From Methylobacter sp015476545 (lineage in GTDB: Bacteria > Pseudomonadota > Gammaproteobacteria > Methylococcales > Methylomonadaceae): a stretch of 64,000 nucleotides of DNA. Shown here in pieces: positions 42,908-51,995 of the stretch; position 1 is the first letter of the stretch, and every line of letters starts with the position of its first letter. A model generated the notes under the pieces. That model did not search any database. It was not told the DNA's origin and saw nothing but the letters and a program-made list of their open reading frames with translations. The position numbers and the translations under genes are program-made. The stretch lies in NCBI RefSeq assembly GCF_052162025.1, contig NZ_CP197401.1, forward strand, positions 4,541,965 through 4,605,964, read 5' to 3'.

Positions 42908-44203
42908 ATGAATGTAAAAGCTGTTGTTGATATGTTTGGCGGGCAAACCGCATTGGCTGCATTGATTGGCAAAGGGCAGAGTACTGTAGCATATTGGGTT
43001 AAAGCGGAATCTATTCCTGCAAGATGGCATCCAAAGCTATTAATGTTAGCATTAGAAAAAGGGATTAATCTTTCTGCGCAAGACTTCATTGAGCAGCCAG
43101 TCACTAAACAAGATTATCAAATTCCTATTGAGGCTGAGTTAGTATCAAAGCAAGAAATCTCAAAGACCATTCAGTTAGAAAATGAAGTTTATAGGGAAGA
43201 CTCTCCTTTCTTATTTTATGCGGCGGACGATGGCACTATTAAGGTACAAGTGTTGCTGGGAGATGAAACCGTATGGGCATCTCAAAAGGGAATAAGTGAA
43301 ATTTTTGATACAACACGTGAAAATATAACAATTCACCTAAAAAACATATTTGAATCCAAAGAGTTAGACGAAAAAACAGTATGTAAGGAATTTTTACTAC
43401 CTGCTAATGATGGGAAGAATTATCGAACAAAGATGTACAACTTAGATGTCATTATTTCCGCAGGATATCGCGTGAACTCTGTTCGAGCGACTCAATTCAG
43501 AAGATGGGCAACAACAATCTTGAAAGATTTTTTGATTAAAGGCTTTGTGCTTAACGATGATCGACTTAAGCAAGGAAATCAGCTTTTCGGCAAGGATTAT
43601 TTTGATGATTTGCTTGAAAAAATCAGGGAGATCAGGGCATCTGAACGTCGGTTTTATCAAAAAATAACCGACATATATGCTCAATGTAGTATCGACTACG
43701 ACAAGAATTCGCCTATAACACAGAAATTTTATGCACATGTGCAAGACAAATTACATTACGCCATTCACGGTCATACATCTGCCGAACTTATTAAGATTAG
43801 AGCCGATTCTACAAAGCCGTACATGGGGCTGCAAACATGGAAAAATGAAGGCAAAGGAGGGAAAATCACTAAGCTAGATGTTACCGTTGGCAAGAACTAT
43901 CTCACCAAAGATGAAGTTGATAACCTGAATAGGCTTGTATCAATGTATTTAGATTGGGCCGAGAATTTTGCTAGAAGACACAAGCCAATGACTATGAAGG
44001 ATTGGGCTGAAAAATTAGATGGATTCTTGGAGTTTAATGCCTATGACATCTTAACTGCCTATGGAAAAACTCGGCGCGAAAATGCAGAACTCCATGCAAT
44101 AAGAGAATATGAAAAATATAGGATTGTGCAGGACAGGGAATATAAGTCCGACTTTGACAAGGTGGTAGATCAGATCAAGATAAACAAAAAGCTATCAACT
44201 TAA
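42908..44203 (+). CDS. RhuM family protein with N-terminal Cro/YdaS-like HTH
   Basis: Protein of 431 aa. Residues 1-65 form a helix-turn-helix (VVDMFGGQTALAALIGKGQSTVAYWVKAES; YdaS/Cro style). The rest is the virulence RhuM family: KVQVLLGDETVWASQKGISEIFD, TRENITIHLKNIFESKELDE, NLDVIISAGYRVNS and FRRWATTILKDFLIKGFVLND. RhuM proteins are common in islands and prophages; their function is unknown. The ATG at 42908 aligns with the HTH; the frame is open 10 codons earlier. The HTH fusion and the upstream operators suggest self-regulation. A hairpin terminator follows. Confidence 0.83.
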   Translation: MNVKAVVDMFGGQTALAALIGKGQSTVAYWVKAESIPARWHPKLLMLALEKGINLSAQDFIEQPVTKQDYQIPIEAELVSKQEISKTIQLENEVYREDSPFLFYAADDGTIKVQVLLGDETVWASQKGISEIFDTTRENITIHLKNIFESKELDEKTVCKEFLLPANDGKNYRTKMYNLDVIISAGYRVNSVRATQFRRWATTILKDFLIKGFVLNDDRLKQGNQLFGKDYFDDLLEKIREIRASERRFYQKITDIYAQCSIDYDKNSPITQKFYAHVQDKLHYAIHGHTSAELIKIRADSTKPYMGLQTWKNEGKGGKITKLDVTVGKNYLTKDEVDNLNRLVSMYLDWAENFARRHKPMTMKDWAEKLDGFLEFNAYDILTAYGKTRRENAELHAIREYEKYRIVQDREYKSDFDKVVDQIKINKKLST

Positions 44204-44260
44204 GGATTTTCTTTCAATTTATTACTATCATCGCCTTTAGTAATATCAGACTGTTATTCA

Positions 44261-44287
44261 GGCGTGAGCTTTTCGGCTCGCGCCTTT
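44261..44287 (+). terminator. Terminator after the HTH-RhuM gene
   Basis: A 9-bp stem with one G-T wobble (44261-44269 with 44276-44284) is followed by TTT, 58 nt after the RhuM stop. Confidence 0.65.
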
Positions 44288-44367
44288 CCGCCCTTCAATC
44301 CGCAAAAATGCGGTTTGAGGATTATCGAATTGCACGAGAGACGCCGCCATTCATGGCGGTGAGGATG

Positions 44368-44634
44368 TCAAGCCGGTACCATCTCGTCGCTATCGTTATT
44401 GAAAAAAGCAACTACCTTACTGGTTAAAGCAACAACGCCTCTACCAGTTATTTTCAGCATATGGCGGGGCTTATCGTTAATATCTTCAATGATAACGGTG
44501 AAATAATTCATGCCGTTCGATTCGTATCGCGCATAGGGCAGATACCCTTTCCCCTCCCGAAATATGTACTTATTCTCTACAAGCCACCTGAAGACATCGC
44601 GTTCTCCAACTCTCAAATTATTCTCATGCTTCAT
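44368..44634 (-). pseudogene. Truncated phage antirepressor, KilAC domain only
   Basis: The final 88 residues of this frame, from MKHENNLRVGERDVFRWLVENKYIFREG to LKITGRGVVALTSKVV, match the KilAC C-terminal domain of phage antirepressors. The N-terminal part is missing: upstream sequence (above about 44640) is IS110 remnant on the opposite strand. It is most likely a gene cut by the insertion. Continued expression from an internal ATG at 44634 cannot be excluded. Confidence 0.65.
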
Positions 44635-44639
44635 AGCCT

Positions 44640-45080
44640 TCACCCATACCCTGATACACCGGGTGGCGAGAACGCCGCCAGCCGGAAGCTGGCTCAGATC
44701 CCCGGCATTGGTCCGCTCACGGCCAGTGCGCTGATCATTGCCGTTGGCGATGGCAGCCAGTTCAAGAATGGCCGACAACTGGCAGCCTGGCTGGGGCTCG
44801 TACCAAAGCAGAATTCCAGCGGCGGCAAGCAAACCCTGCTAGACATCAGCAAATGGGGCGACGCCTATCTACGGGACTCTCCTGATCCATGGCGCACGGA
44901 CCGTCATTAGGGCGGGCCGACCGTAAAACAGCCTATGCGGGTAGTTGGCTAGCCGGGGTCCTGGGGCGACGGCATAAAAACAGAGCGGCCTCAGCGCTGG
45001 CCAACAAGAATGCCCGCATTGTTTGGGCCTTGCTGGCACACAACCGTGAGTACGAAGCTCATTACCAGTTAACAGTCTAA
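44640..45080 (+). pseudogene. IS110-family transposase remnant (C-terminal domain, frameshifted)
   Basis: SRKLAQIPGIGPLTASALIIAVGDGSQF through ISKWGDAYLR is the C-terminal Transposase_20 (IS116/IS110/IS902) domain. A frame change near 44880-44890 separates it from the end, GSWLAGVLGRRHKNRAASAL...KNARIVWALLAHNREYE. The N-terminal DEDD catalytic domain is absent, so this is a dead fragment. Confidence 0.8.
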
Positions 45081-45145
45081 TCAAGCTCAAATACAAGATT
45101 GCCAAGTCAATATTAATTATTAATTTATTAAATCATGGCATTATT

Positions 45146-48100
45146 TTACCGGTTAAGTCGATCCTGAAGCACCATGGCTTGTGAATTTTGGCGTTCCACC
45201 AAAATACGCAATAGTCGGAAGAATACTGTTCGTGTATCAATATCCCGTTCGATAAGTTTCTGGCAATGATCGAGCAGATCTGCTAATTGTTTATCGATTC
45301 GTCTGTAGGAGTCATGCCAGAAGCCATGTTGTGCAATGGTTTGGTCGAGCCATTTCATCCCCGCAACTTGTAAAGAGCACGCCGCTGGCGTTAAGAGGAA
45401 TTTAATAAACGCTTGGGCACAGGTATTGTTCGATAAATGCAATTCGCCCCAAAGGCGGAATTCCTCGGTCATGACTTTAACCAGAGGAATTTTATCTACA
45501 TTCCAGAAATCAAAAGCTAAAGTTAATTCGCCTAATCCCATTAAGGCGCAGTAGCTTTTATTCATATCCCAAGAACGTTTAGCTGCAACGTTCCATGCTA
45601 GACTGGTTCTCGTAAATTCCCACATGTCTTTCCAGATTGAAAGAAAATACTGCTGTTTTTTTGCATCGTTTGGAAATCCATAAATCCACCAGTCGTTAAG
45701 AAAATCATCTATCCAATAATGTGCTGGTATGCCCAATTTCAATATAGGACGCCAAAGACTTTCCGCTTCGTGTGTATTTTTTGTAGAAACCAAAATTGAC
45801 GGTAATTTCTGAAAAAGCCAACGATCAAATTCATAAGGTGTACCATCAATTTTCTCAATCTCAGGACTTCCCTCTCCTAATATCCAGCACAGGGTTTCAA
45901 CTGACTGAACCCAGAATTCCAGCCAAAGGTTCCGCTCAATTTCATTATGGGCTTTATCAAGCCCTGTTATCCATTCATAAGCTGAGCTGATTAATTGAAG
46001 ATCTATACACGGTGATCTTGGATAATATTTTTTTGTGCTAGGTTCACATAAGCTAGGTTGGTTGTCATTAAAGGCATGATCCAACGCTTTCCATTGAGGA
46101 ATATTTGGAGATAAAGAGCCATCAACAAACTGGCGAAGCAAACCGTCGGCTTCCTCTATGAGTTCCTCGCTACTAGATGATTCCTGTCCAAATAGTCTGC
46201 CATTCAAGACATTAATGCGGTCGCGCAAGACCGACCAGCGTAACAACAGATGCTGCAAGCGGAGGTAATCATCACTCAACTGGTCACGAATCGTAGCAAT
46301 TTGTCTGAATAGCCGCTTCACTGTTTCATAGTGAAGGTTGAAAACCAGATTACCTATGGCTTGCCGTATCTTTGGCTCACTTTGATTATCCGCCCACAAT
46401 ATCGGCAGGGCATCGGCACAAAAGCTGTCCCAACTGCTGTCGCTAGTCAACTCTGCAACATCGAATTCTCTTCTTGGTGGCGGATTCGACACGATTTCAA
46501 TCAGGGCATTAAGGCAATCAGACTCTTCACCCTCTTTGGATTTCAGCCAATTCCTGAACTTGCAAACCGCAACGGCAATAAGGCCGCAGCCAATATCTTC
46601 CTTACTGACAAGTGACTGTTTATCGAAAACTTCGTCAAAGTCCAAGTCGATAAGAGTCTCCACTCGTTCACGTAGCTGTTCAAACTCGGTTTCCGATAAC
46701 TCCTGTTTACCATCAATAATTTTTCGGAATTGGAATGGAAGATACATGATAACTTGACGAACCTCATGGAGTTGCTGTTCATCACGGTTTCGCGTAAGCA
46801 TCTCTTCAGGCTCCTGGAATTGGAACTTCAAGTTATTTTCAGTTCCCGGTTCACAACGCCAGTTTTTAAGGTTAAATTGATGGTAAAGGCGAAATAACAA
46901 ATCGTCTCTAGAACCTCCTATATCCTCTTTTTTCAATCGCTCATGCCACGCAATCCGTATATCATCAATGCGGTCTCGAAACGTTGAGCTTCTACATTGC
47001 AGTTCGAAAACAATATGTTCCAGCCATTTTGTTCTGTGAGGCATCCCATGCCATTCCTTCGCCGCTTCATACTGTTTTTGACTATGTCCGTATCCCCAAC
47101 CTAACATTTGATGCCGCTCACCTCCAATCTGATGCTTGAGGTCGAAATGGTATATCTCTGGCACGCCCAGAAAAGGCAGTAAAGGACCAAGAAAAAGTTT
47201 TGGCTCCCTTCTTCCAACCCCAATTAAAAGCCCTGCTAATGCTAATGAACGAGTTCGGCTGAGAATATCAATCACGATATTCTCAATTACCTGGTTTTGG
47301 TCCAACTGGTCATGAAACCATTTTTCCAAGGCCATCAATGCGGAAACTAAAATATCCGGAGCTGAAGTTGTGTCCCGATAACTAAAGAACCAACGTTCAT
47401 CACCTACCCAGATTTGCTCTTCATCGTCAAAGGGAATCCTAATATCAAAATTAATTTTTTCGCGTGGAAACCATTCGCTGTCACGTTCATTTGCTTCTCT
47501 CCATTTTTGCAATTCCAGCCAGCGGTCGGTCGTGAAATTAACCAGCATGATGACTGTTTCCAAACCTATTGCAGAATGAGTACTAAGGAGATTGAGGAAT
47601 GGTCCCCTGTCGTAAAATGGTGGAAACCATTGGGAGCAATCCGTTAATTCAAAATCGAAATGTAAACTTTCAAAATCGTTCTCCGGTAATCGCGTCCCTC
47701 CTTCCCTGATAATCAATGCCAGAATAATTTCTGCCGCTCTTTCTGGCGATAGGGCGATAAGCCTAAGCAAACCAAACTGGTGTAAGCATACGTTTCTGAA
47801 GTGATCATCTACTGGCCAGCGTGGGCCGTCTGTCCAAGCTGGAATTTCTATTTCAAACTTCTTCCACGGAGAAACATAATTTAAAGCGGCTTCGAGTTCT
47901 GGCGGAAGCGGTGGCGCCGGCGCTTCGAACTTCAGATCAGGTGGGAGAGGTTCTGTAGGCTTACTCCGCCCACAAGCACACAAAGCAAAGTCGATAACTT
48001 CATCAAGGCGTTCTCTTACAGCTTGCAGGGCGGCGAAATAAGCCTTTTGGGTGATAGCTTTTGAATCGCCACGTGTATACCGCCGACTTGAATAGTGCCG

Positions 48101-50611
48101 AGAACGCCAATGCTGCTGGTCACGGAGAGTTGACCAAGCTACCGCTAGTGCTAAATCAGCCGCCTCTTTTCGCAAAGGCATGTCTGTAACAGTCCAGCAT
48201 AGCCAACGTTCGGCTATTTCTGCAACCTGTAAAGGTGCAAGATCGGCACATTCATCCCGATGAGCATTCAAAAACTTGAGCATGGCTCCCCATAACTCAG
48301 GTTTAGGTATTCGATTGATGGTAGCAGCCAGAGCTTCACTCAAACCCTTGTTCGACTTGACATATTCCAGCATGATGGGATTTGGCGAGGTGGCGACATG
48401 CAGAAAGCGAATCAATAAGCGGCGTAACCAGATTCCCTCTTCGGCACACAATTGCGGCCAAGCTTGCGTGAGTGCATCCGTTGTTTGGGCAGCATGGATC
48501 AATGATTCCAGAAACAAATCGCAGAAGAGGGTTCCACCGTTTTCGAGTGTATCACTACGTCCCATCAACTCATGCCAGCGCTCCGGCTTGGATTGACGCT
48601 CCAACAAATCTAAGCCCAGCAGAACGATTGCCCTATGCCAAGCTGGGCTATCAAGCCTTTTTTCGAGATATTCAAGGAGTTCCGGTTCATGGGCCAGCAA
48701 CAAACGCTGGCGTGCCCAATCGCCCCAAAGATCGTGACTGAATGAAACCCTGCCGTTCTTGCATTGGCATATCCGATCGGTATTTAAGTTATCAAGCGCC
48801 ACATCGGCAACATCGCCGAATACGTCAATCGGCACATCAACGGAAAGTCGTTTGGCTAGTTCCTCCGCCAATTGCCACATTAAGCGTTGGCGGGAAGTTG
48901 CCGGTTTTTTTCCTTCGATTTCCGCCTTCCAAATCCAATCGATTACATCCGATTCGCCAGCCCAGGCACGAAAATTCGGCAGTTTTCCAACCTCGGTATT
49001 TCTTGCCAGAAGATCGAGAATTTTCGGTTGACGCAAAATGGCTATAAGTCGATCCTGGAAAGATAGGGCTCGTAATGCTGGAAAATCGGCAATCAAGGAT
49101 AATAGTTCTTCTGTGCTTACCGGTTGCACCGTGATTTCCGGCCATGCGGTGACAGGAAGCCCGGTTTGCAGCAAGGCTATTTGAACTTCTTCCCAAGCAC
49201 GTTCTTGACAGGCAAGCAGTATCTGGAAAGGGCTCTCTTTTTCGGTATCCACCAACGTATTCAACAGCTGGCCTGTGACCGTGATTGTTTCAGGCTGCAA
49301 CAATAAAAGGCGATCCAAGCCATCCAAAATTACGGTCATACGAGGTCGCGTAAGACCGTCTATAAGCTCACGCCAAGAATGGTTTAACCTGAGCCGGTCA
49401 CGCAATTCCGATAAATCGTTAATTTCGAATGTTCGCGGGTCGAGCCATAAAACAGGTTCATTTTTGGAGCGATGCTCTGCCCAATGGCGCGCCGTCACTG
49501 ATTTACCGCCACCTTGTTCTCCCAACAGCACGACTACGCGATGGTTTGAAAATTTCTCTTCGATTGTCTGTAAGAGATGGTTTCGAGGAAGGCGCGTTTT
49601 TCCTCCGATAACATCGATCACGGATTGCCAACGTTCCTTGGAATCAGTCCATAACCGATTCCAGTCGTCGGCATAATTGGGATGATCTTTGAATGGAAAG
49701 CGATGTCGTAATGCTTGAAGCACAACAGGAAGATCAATATGACCTCGATCAACGCGGTGACGGTCGACTAAAGAAACAAGAGCTTCCCAAAGTTCTGTTG
49801 CGGTTTGTAGGTCTCCGGTTTTCAGAATTTGTCGGCATAACCCTAAGGCGTGTGCTTTGTCGGTGGAATTTGGATCCTCCAGATTTAAGGAACGTACAGA
49901 GACGCAACGAAGCAGTTCGGGGATTTTTTCGGCTCCAATCTGATATTTTGAGGCTAAGTCGGTAGGGCAGGCGAAGCTTTGGAACATTGCTCTGGCATTG
50001 ACAGACAAGTCTCCATTAGCAAGCTGCTTCACCATCTCTGCTGGGTCTCGAACGCGGGCAGCTTTAAGCAATGAAAAAAGACTGTCCCGTGTGACGGAGG
50101 GTAGTTCAGCTGTAATGTTTACAAGCCGGTCAGTCTCTGGAGAAAACGGGTTGTCTTTGATTTCAAGAAACTGCGACCAGCAACGTTCTACGAAATCTTT
50201 GGGAGCTTTTTGTGCAGTGAACTGTCGATTACTTTTAATGGAAATAGCACAACGGTGAATGGTATCTTTCATTTGGCAAGTCAACAACAAATCGTCGAGC
50301 TGCCAACCATCAGGACCAGTCTGAAATGCCAGTCGCTTCAATGATCCGAGATTCTCATCCAAAGGCGGCACCCCGGCCAGCATGTGGATAAGAAACCATG
50401 CCCCAACTTGACTTTCTAAGCTAAAACCTTTGCCACCGGTCAGATTGGCTGACTGTGTGGCGGTTGCTTTTTTAATCCAAATTTCTAAGGTTTTTTCGGG
50501 TATATTAAATTGCTGTGCCACCTCGGTTATGGAAACATTCTGCTCCAAAACCAACTTGATCGCGCTTACCCGATCTTTCTTCTTAAATACTTGTCTCGGT
50601 GCCCTTGCCAT
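45146..50611 (-). CDS. Avs-like STAND NTPase with transposase-type HTH and PD-(D/E)XK-like nuclease domain
   Basis: Giant protein of 1,821 aa. Residues 1-50 are an IS3/OrfA-type HTH (VSITEVAQQFNIPEKTLEIWIKK). Residues about 63-170 look like a PD-(D/E)XK nuclease: E66, D106/D107 in WQLDDLLL, and K126 in CAISIKSN. The STAND ATPase follows with Walker A VVLLGEQGGGKS (364-371) and Walker B MTVILDGLDRLLL (425-433). Roughly 1,100 residues of Trp-rich helical repeats complete it, probably a sensor solenoid. Size and order (nuclease, NTPase, solenoid) match AVAST/Avs anti-phage proteins; the added HTH is unusual. It is a single cargo gene of the island. Function is inferred. Confidence 0.75.
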   Translation of the reverse strand: MARAPRQVFKKKDRVSAIKLVLEQNVSITEVAQQFNIPEKTLEIWIKKATATQSANLTGGKGFSLESQVGAWFLIHMLAGVPPLDENLGSLKRLAFQTGPDGWQLDDLLLTCQMKDTIHRCAISIKSNRQFTAQKAPKDFVERCWSQFLEIKDNPFSPETDRLVNITAELPSVTRDSLFSLLKAARVRDPAEMVKQLANGDLSVNARAMFQSFACPTDLASKYQIGAEKIPELLRCVSVRSLNLEDPNSTDKAHALGLCRQILKTGDLQTATELWEALVSLVDRHRVDRGHIDLPVVLQALRHRFPFKDHPNYADDWNRLWTDSKERWQSVIDVIGGKTRLPRNHLLQTIEEKFSNHRVVVLLGEQGGGKSVTARHWAEHRSKNEPVLWLDPRTFEINDLSELRDRLRLNHSWRELIDGLTRPRMTVILDGLDRLLLLQPETITVTGQLLNTLVDTEKESPFQILLACQERAWEEVQIALLQTGLPVTAWPEITVQPVSTEELLSLIADFPALRALSFQDRLIAILRQPKILDLLARNTEVGKLPNFRAWAGESDVIDWIWKAEIEGKKPATSRQRLMWQLAEELAKRLSVDVPIDVFGDVADVALDNLNTDRICQCKNGRVSFSHDLWGDWARQRLLLAHEPELLEYLEKRLDSPAWHRAIVLLGLDLLERQSKPERWHELMGRSDTLENGGTLFCDLFLESLIHAAQTTDALTQAWPQLCAEEGIWLRRLLIRFLHVATSPNPIMLEYVKSNKGLSEALAATINRIPKPELWGAMLKFLNAHRDECADLAPLQVAEIAERWLCWTVTDMPLRKEAADLALAVAWSTLRDQQHWRSRHYSSRRYTRGDSKAITQKAYFAALQAVRERLDEVIDFALCACGRSKPTEPLPPDLKFEAPAPPLPPELEAALNYVSPWKKFEIEIPAWTDGPRWPVDDHFRNVCLHQFGLLRLIALSPERAAEIILALIIREGGTRLPENDFESLHFDFELTDCSQWFPPFYDRGPFLNLLSTHSAIGLETVIMLVNFTTDRWLELQKWREANERDSEWFPREKINFDIRIPFDDEEQIWVGDERWFFSYRDTTSAPDILVSALMALEKWFHDQLDQNQVIENIVIDILSRTRSLALAGLLIGVGRREPKLFLGPLLPFLGVPEIYHFDLKHQIGGERHQMLGWGYGHSQKQYEAAKEWHGMPHRTKWLEHIVFELQCRSSTFRDRIDDIRIAWHERLKKEDIGGSRDDLLFRLYHQFNLKNWRCEPGTENNLKFQFQEPEEMLTRNRDEQQLHEVRQVIMYLPFQFRKIIDGKQELSETEFEQLRERVETLIDLDFDEVFDKQSLVSKEDIGCGLIAVAVCKFRNWLKSKEGEESDCLNALIEIVSNPPPRREFDVAELTSDSSWDSFCADALPILWADNQSEPKIRQAIGNLVFNLHYETVKRLFRQIATIRDQLSDDYLRLQHLLLRWSVLRDRINVLNGRLFGQESSSSEELIEEADGLLRQFVDGSLSPNIPQWKALDHAFNDNQPSLCEPSTKKYYPRSPCIDLQLISSAYEWITGLDKAHNEIERNLWLEFWVQSVETLCWILGEGSPEIEKIDGTPYEFDRWLFQKLPSILVSTKNTHEAESLWRPILKLGIPAHYWIDDFLNDWWIYGFPNDAKKQQYFLSIWKDMWEFTRTSLAWNVAAKRSWDMNKSYCALMGLGELTLAFDFWNVDKIPLVKVMTEEFRLWGELHLSNNTCAQAFIKFLLTPAACSLQVAGMKWLDQTIAQHGFWHDSYRRIDKQLADLLDHCQKLIERDIDTRTVFFRLLRILVERQNSQAMVLQDRLNR

Positions 50612-50728
50612 TTTCCACTTTAATTCTTAAATCTACAGTTATACACAAATTTTAGCGTTATGGATAATACTCATATCTAATTGCGGTAAAACTAAGAAGT
50701 CACGTATATAGAAACAAGTTTTTCTTAG

Positions 50729-50758
50729 CTTGATAACACCAATTACTGTGTTATCAAG
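50729..50758. repeat. Inverted repeat upstream of the STAND gene
   Basis: CTTGATAACAC (50729-50739) and its exact complement GTGTTATCAAG (50748-50758) flank 8 nt, 118 nt before the STAND start codon. There is no T-tract, so an operator or an mRNA leader hairpin is more likely than a terminator. Confidence 0.6.
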
Positions 50759-51020
50759 ACCTTAATTAAACAATGATGACTGTACGAAATTGGCACAACT
50801 ACGTACATCAATGTCAGGCTCAATCCAAACGTATGTTTGAAATTGGATCAAGTTCAAGGTTTTACAGATTATTAATCTATTCCCCCTCGCCCCAAATCAG
50901 TACGCCGTAGAGTGGTGGGCAGGTGTCGGCTCTCTGGGTGGCCGATCTTGGCCAGTCATGGCCAGCAAAGGGCCTATGGCTTTTTGTATTTGTAAAAATT
51001 CATCCAGCAAAAATTTAGCT

Positions 51021-51142
51021 GGGGCGACGCAAAGGGATTGGTAAGCTGTAGACTTTTGACTCCCCCTGGCCTGTACTGAATACCTGGGTTTTTTCTATTT
51101 AATTTCTTCAGCACATAAGCAGGGTGGGGGCGACGCAAAGGG
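51021..51142. repeat. Duplicated GGGGCGACGCAAAGGG motif
   Basis: The 16-mer occurs at 51021-51036 and 51127-51142, each followed by a related (A/C)...AAGCTGTAGA / GAGCTGTGAAGA segment, giving imperfect direct repeats of about 35 nt spaced 106 nt apart. Confidence 0.7.
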
Positions 51143-51333
51143 CCCAGTGAGCTGTGAAGATTTCACCCACCCCTATACCATTTACCGGTCAGTGGTATGA
51201 GCTATACCCCCCTCCCGAAATTCGCGGCGCTGCATAAAGAGAGGCGCAATCGGTCTAGGACTTTCGGTTCACAAGGATTTTGCCCCCCCCTACCCATACA
51301 CCTATAAAAAATATATTGCCCCCTCCTATCTGG

Positions 51334-51618
51334 AAAATGTGGGGAATGCGGGGAGATATGCCTCTAGCCCATATGTGGCGAGGCTTTCAGGCTCCCCACG
51401 GTGTTAAAAAACTTGGGGAGATGCTCCCGCAAACTCAATCAAATTCCCCACAAAATGGCATTTTTCTATCAATCAGCCACTGTTTTTCTATTTCATTTGT
51501 TTTTACTTCACTCCCCATTTTTGTGGGTAATCTCCCCAATAAAAAAATATCTGTGGGGAGCCTGAAAGCCTCGCCACATAAGGTTTATATCTATATCTCC
51601 CCACATTCCCCACAAAAT
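51334..51618. repeat. Long imperfect inverted repeat with 66-bp arms
   Basis: The inner arms are a perfect 27-bp match (51373-51399 with 51553-51579). The outer arms, 51334-51359 and 51593-51618, match with about two differences. Both contain repeated TGTGGGGA/TCCCCACA elements. The 153-nt centre holds further TCCCCA motifs. The structure could cruciform, bind a dimeric initiator, or mark an origin or packaging site. Confidence 0.8.
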
Positions 51619-51745
51619 TTATATATACCCCACATATAATTTATTTCAGCCCGGCCACCTCTCAAAACTGACGGCGAGCAAAATCCGGCCAAAACAACCC
51701 TATTGGTGTAAGCCTAAGGGGCGCGGGGATCTGAATGAATTCAGT

Positions 51746-51995
51746 GCCAGGTTATGCGGTTTCCTTCGCTGTGCTGGAACCTGGCAAAGATCGAGGCCAG
51801 ATTATCCGGAACCCTTCGCTGTGTTGGAGCCAGGCAAAGGTCGAGGGCAGGTTATGCGGCTGCCGGCGCTGTGTTGGAGATAAAGAAATTCAGAACCAGG
51901 TTATGCGGCTGAAGCCGCTGTGTTGGATCTGGATCAATGCCAGGGCCAGGTTATCCGGAATCCTTCGCTCTGTTGCAGCCTGGTCAAGTCACTAA
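51746..51995. repeat. Five tandem 50-bp direct repeats (iteron-like)
   Basis: Units start at about 51746, 51796, 51846, 51895 and 51945. The consensus begins CCAGGTTATGCGG, continues with CTTCGCTGTGTTGGA, and ends CCTGG. In most units the CCAGG and CCTGG ends can pair, so each unit can form a hairpin. The last unit runs into the stop of the AlpA-like gene. There are no unique spacers, so it is not a CRISPR array. The location next to primase/helicase genes fits iterons. Confidence 0.85.

Larger units (their letters stand above)
50612..51745. other. Long non-coding zone between STAND gene and satellite replication module
   Basis: About 1.1 kb with no supportable ORF. It has a hairpin at 50729-50758, a duplicated 16-mer at 51021 and 51127, and a long inverted repeat at 51334-51618 rich in TGGGGA. 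C/G runs such as CCCCCCC near 51284 stand out. The position downstream of the primase and helicase genes suggests the element's replication origin or packaging region; this is inference. Confidence 0.6.

Noticed and set aside
44461..44910. Intact 149-aa transposase gene
   Set aside because: Only the C-terminal IS110 domain is recognisable, its start is antisense to the KilAC fragment, and the frame breaks near 44880.
51280..51639. 119-aa ORF across the inverted repeat
   Set aside because: It is made of the repeated TCCCCA/TGGGGA sequence and has no plausible RBS or homology; the region reads as non-coding.
51746..51995. CRISPR array
   Set aside because: The 50-bp units follow one another without unique spacers, and no cas gene is present.
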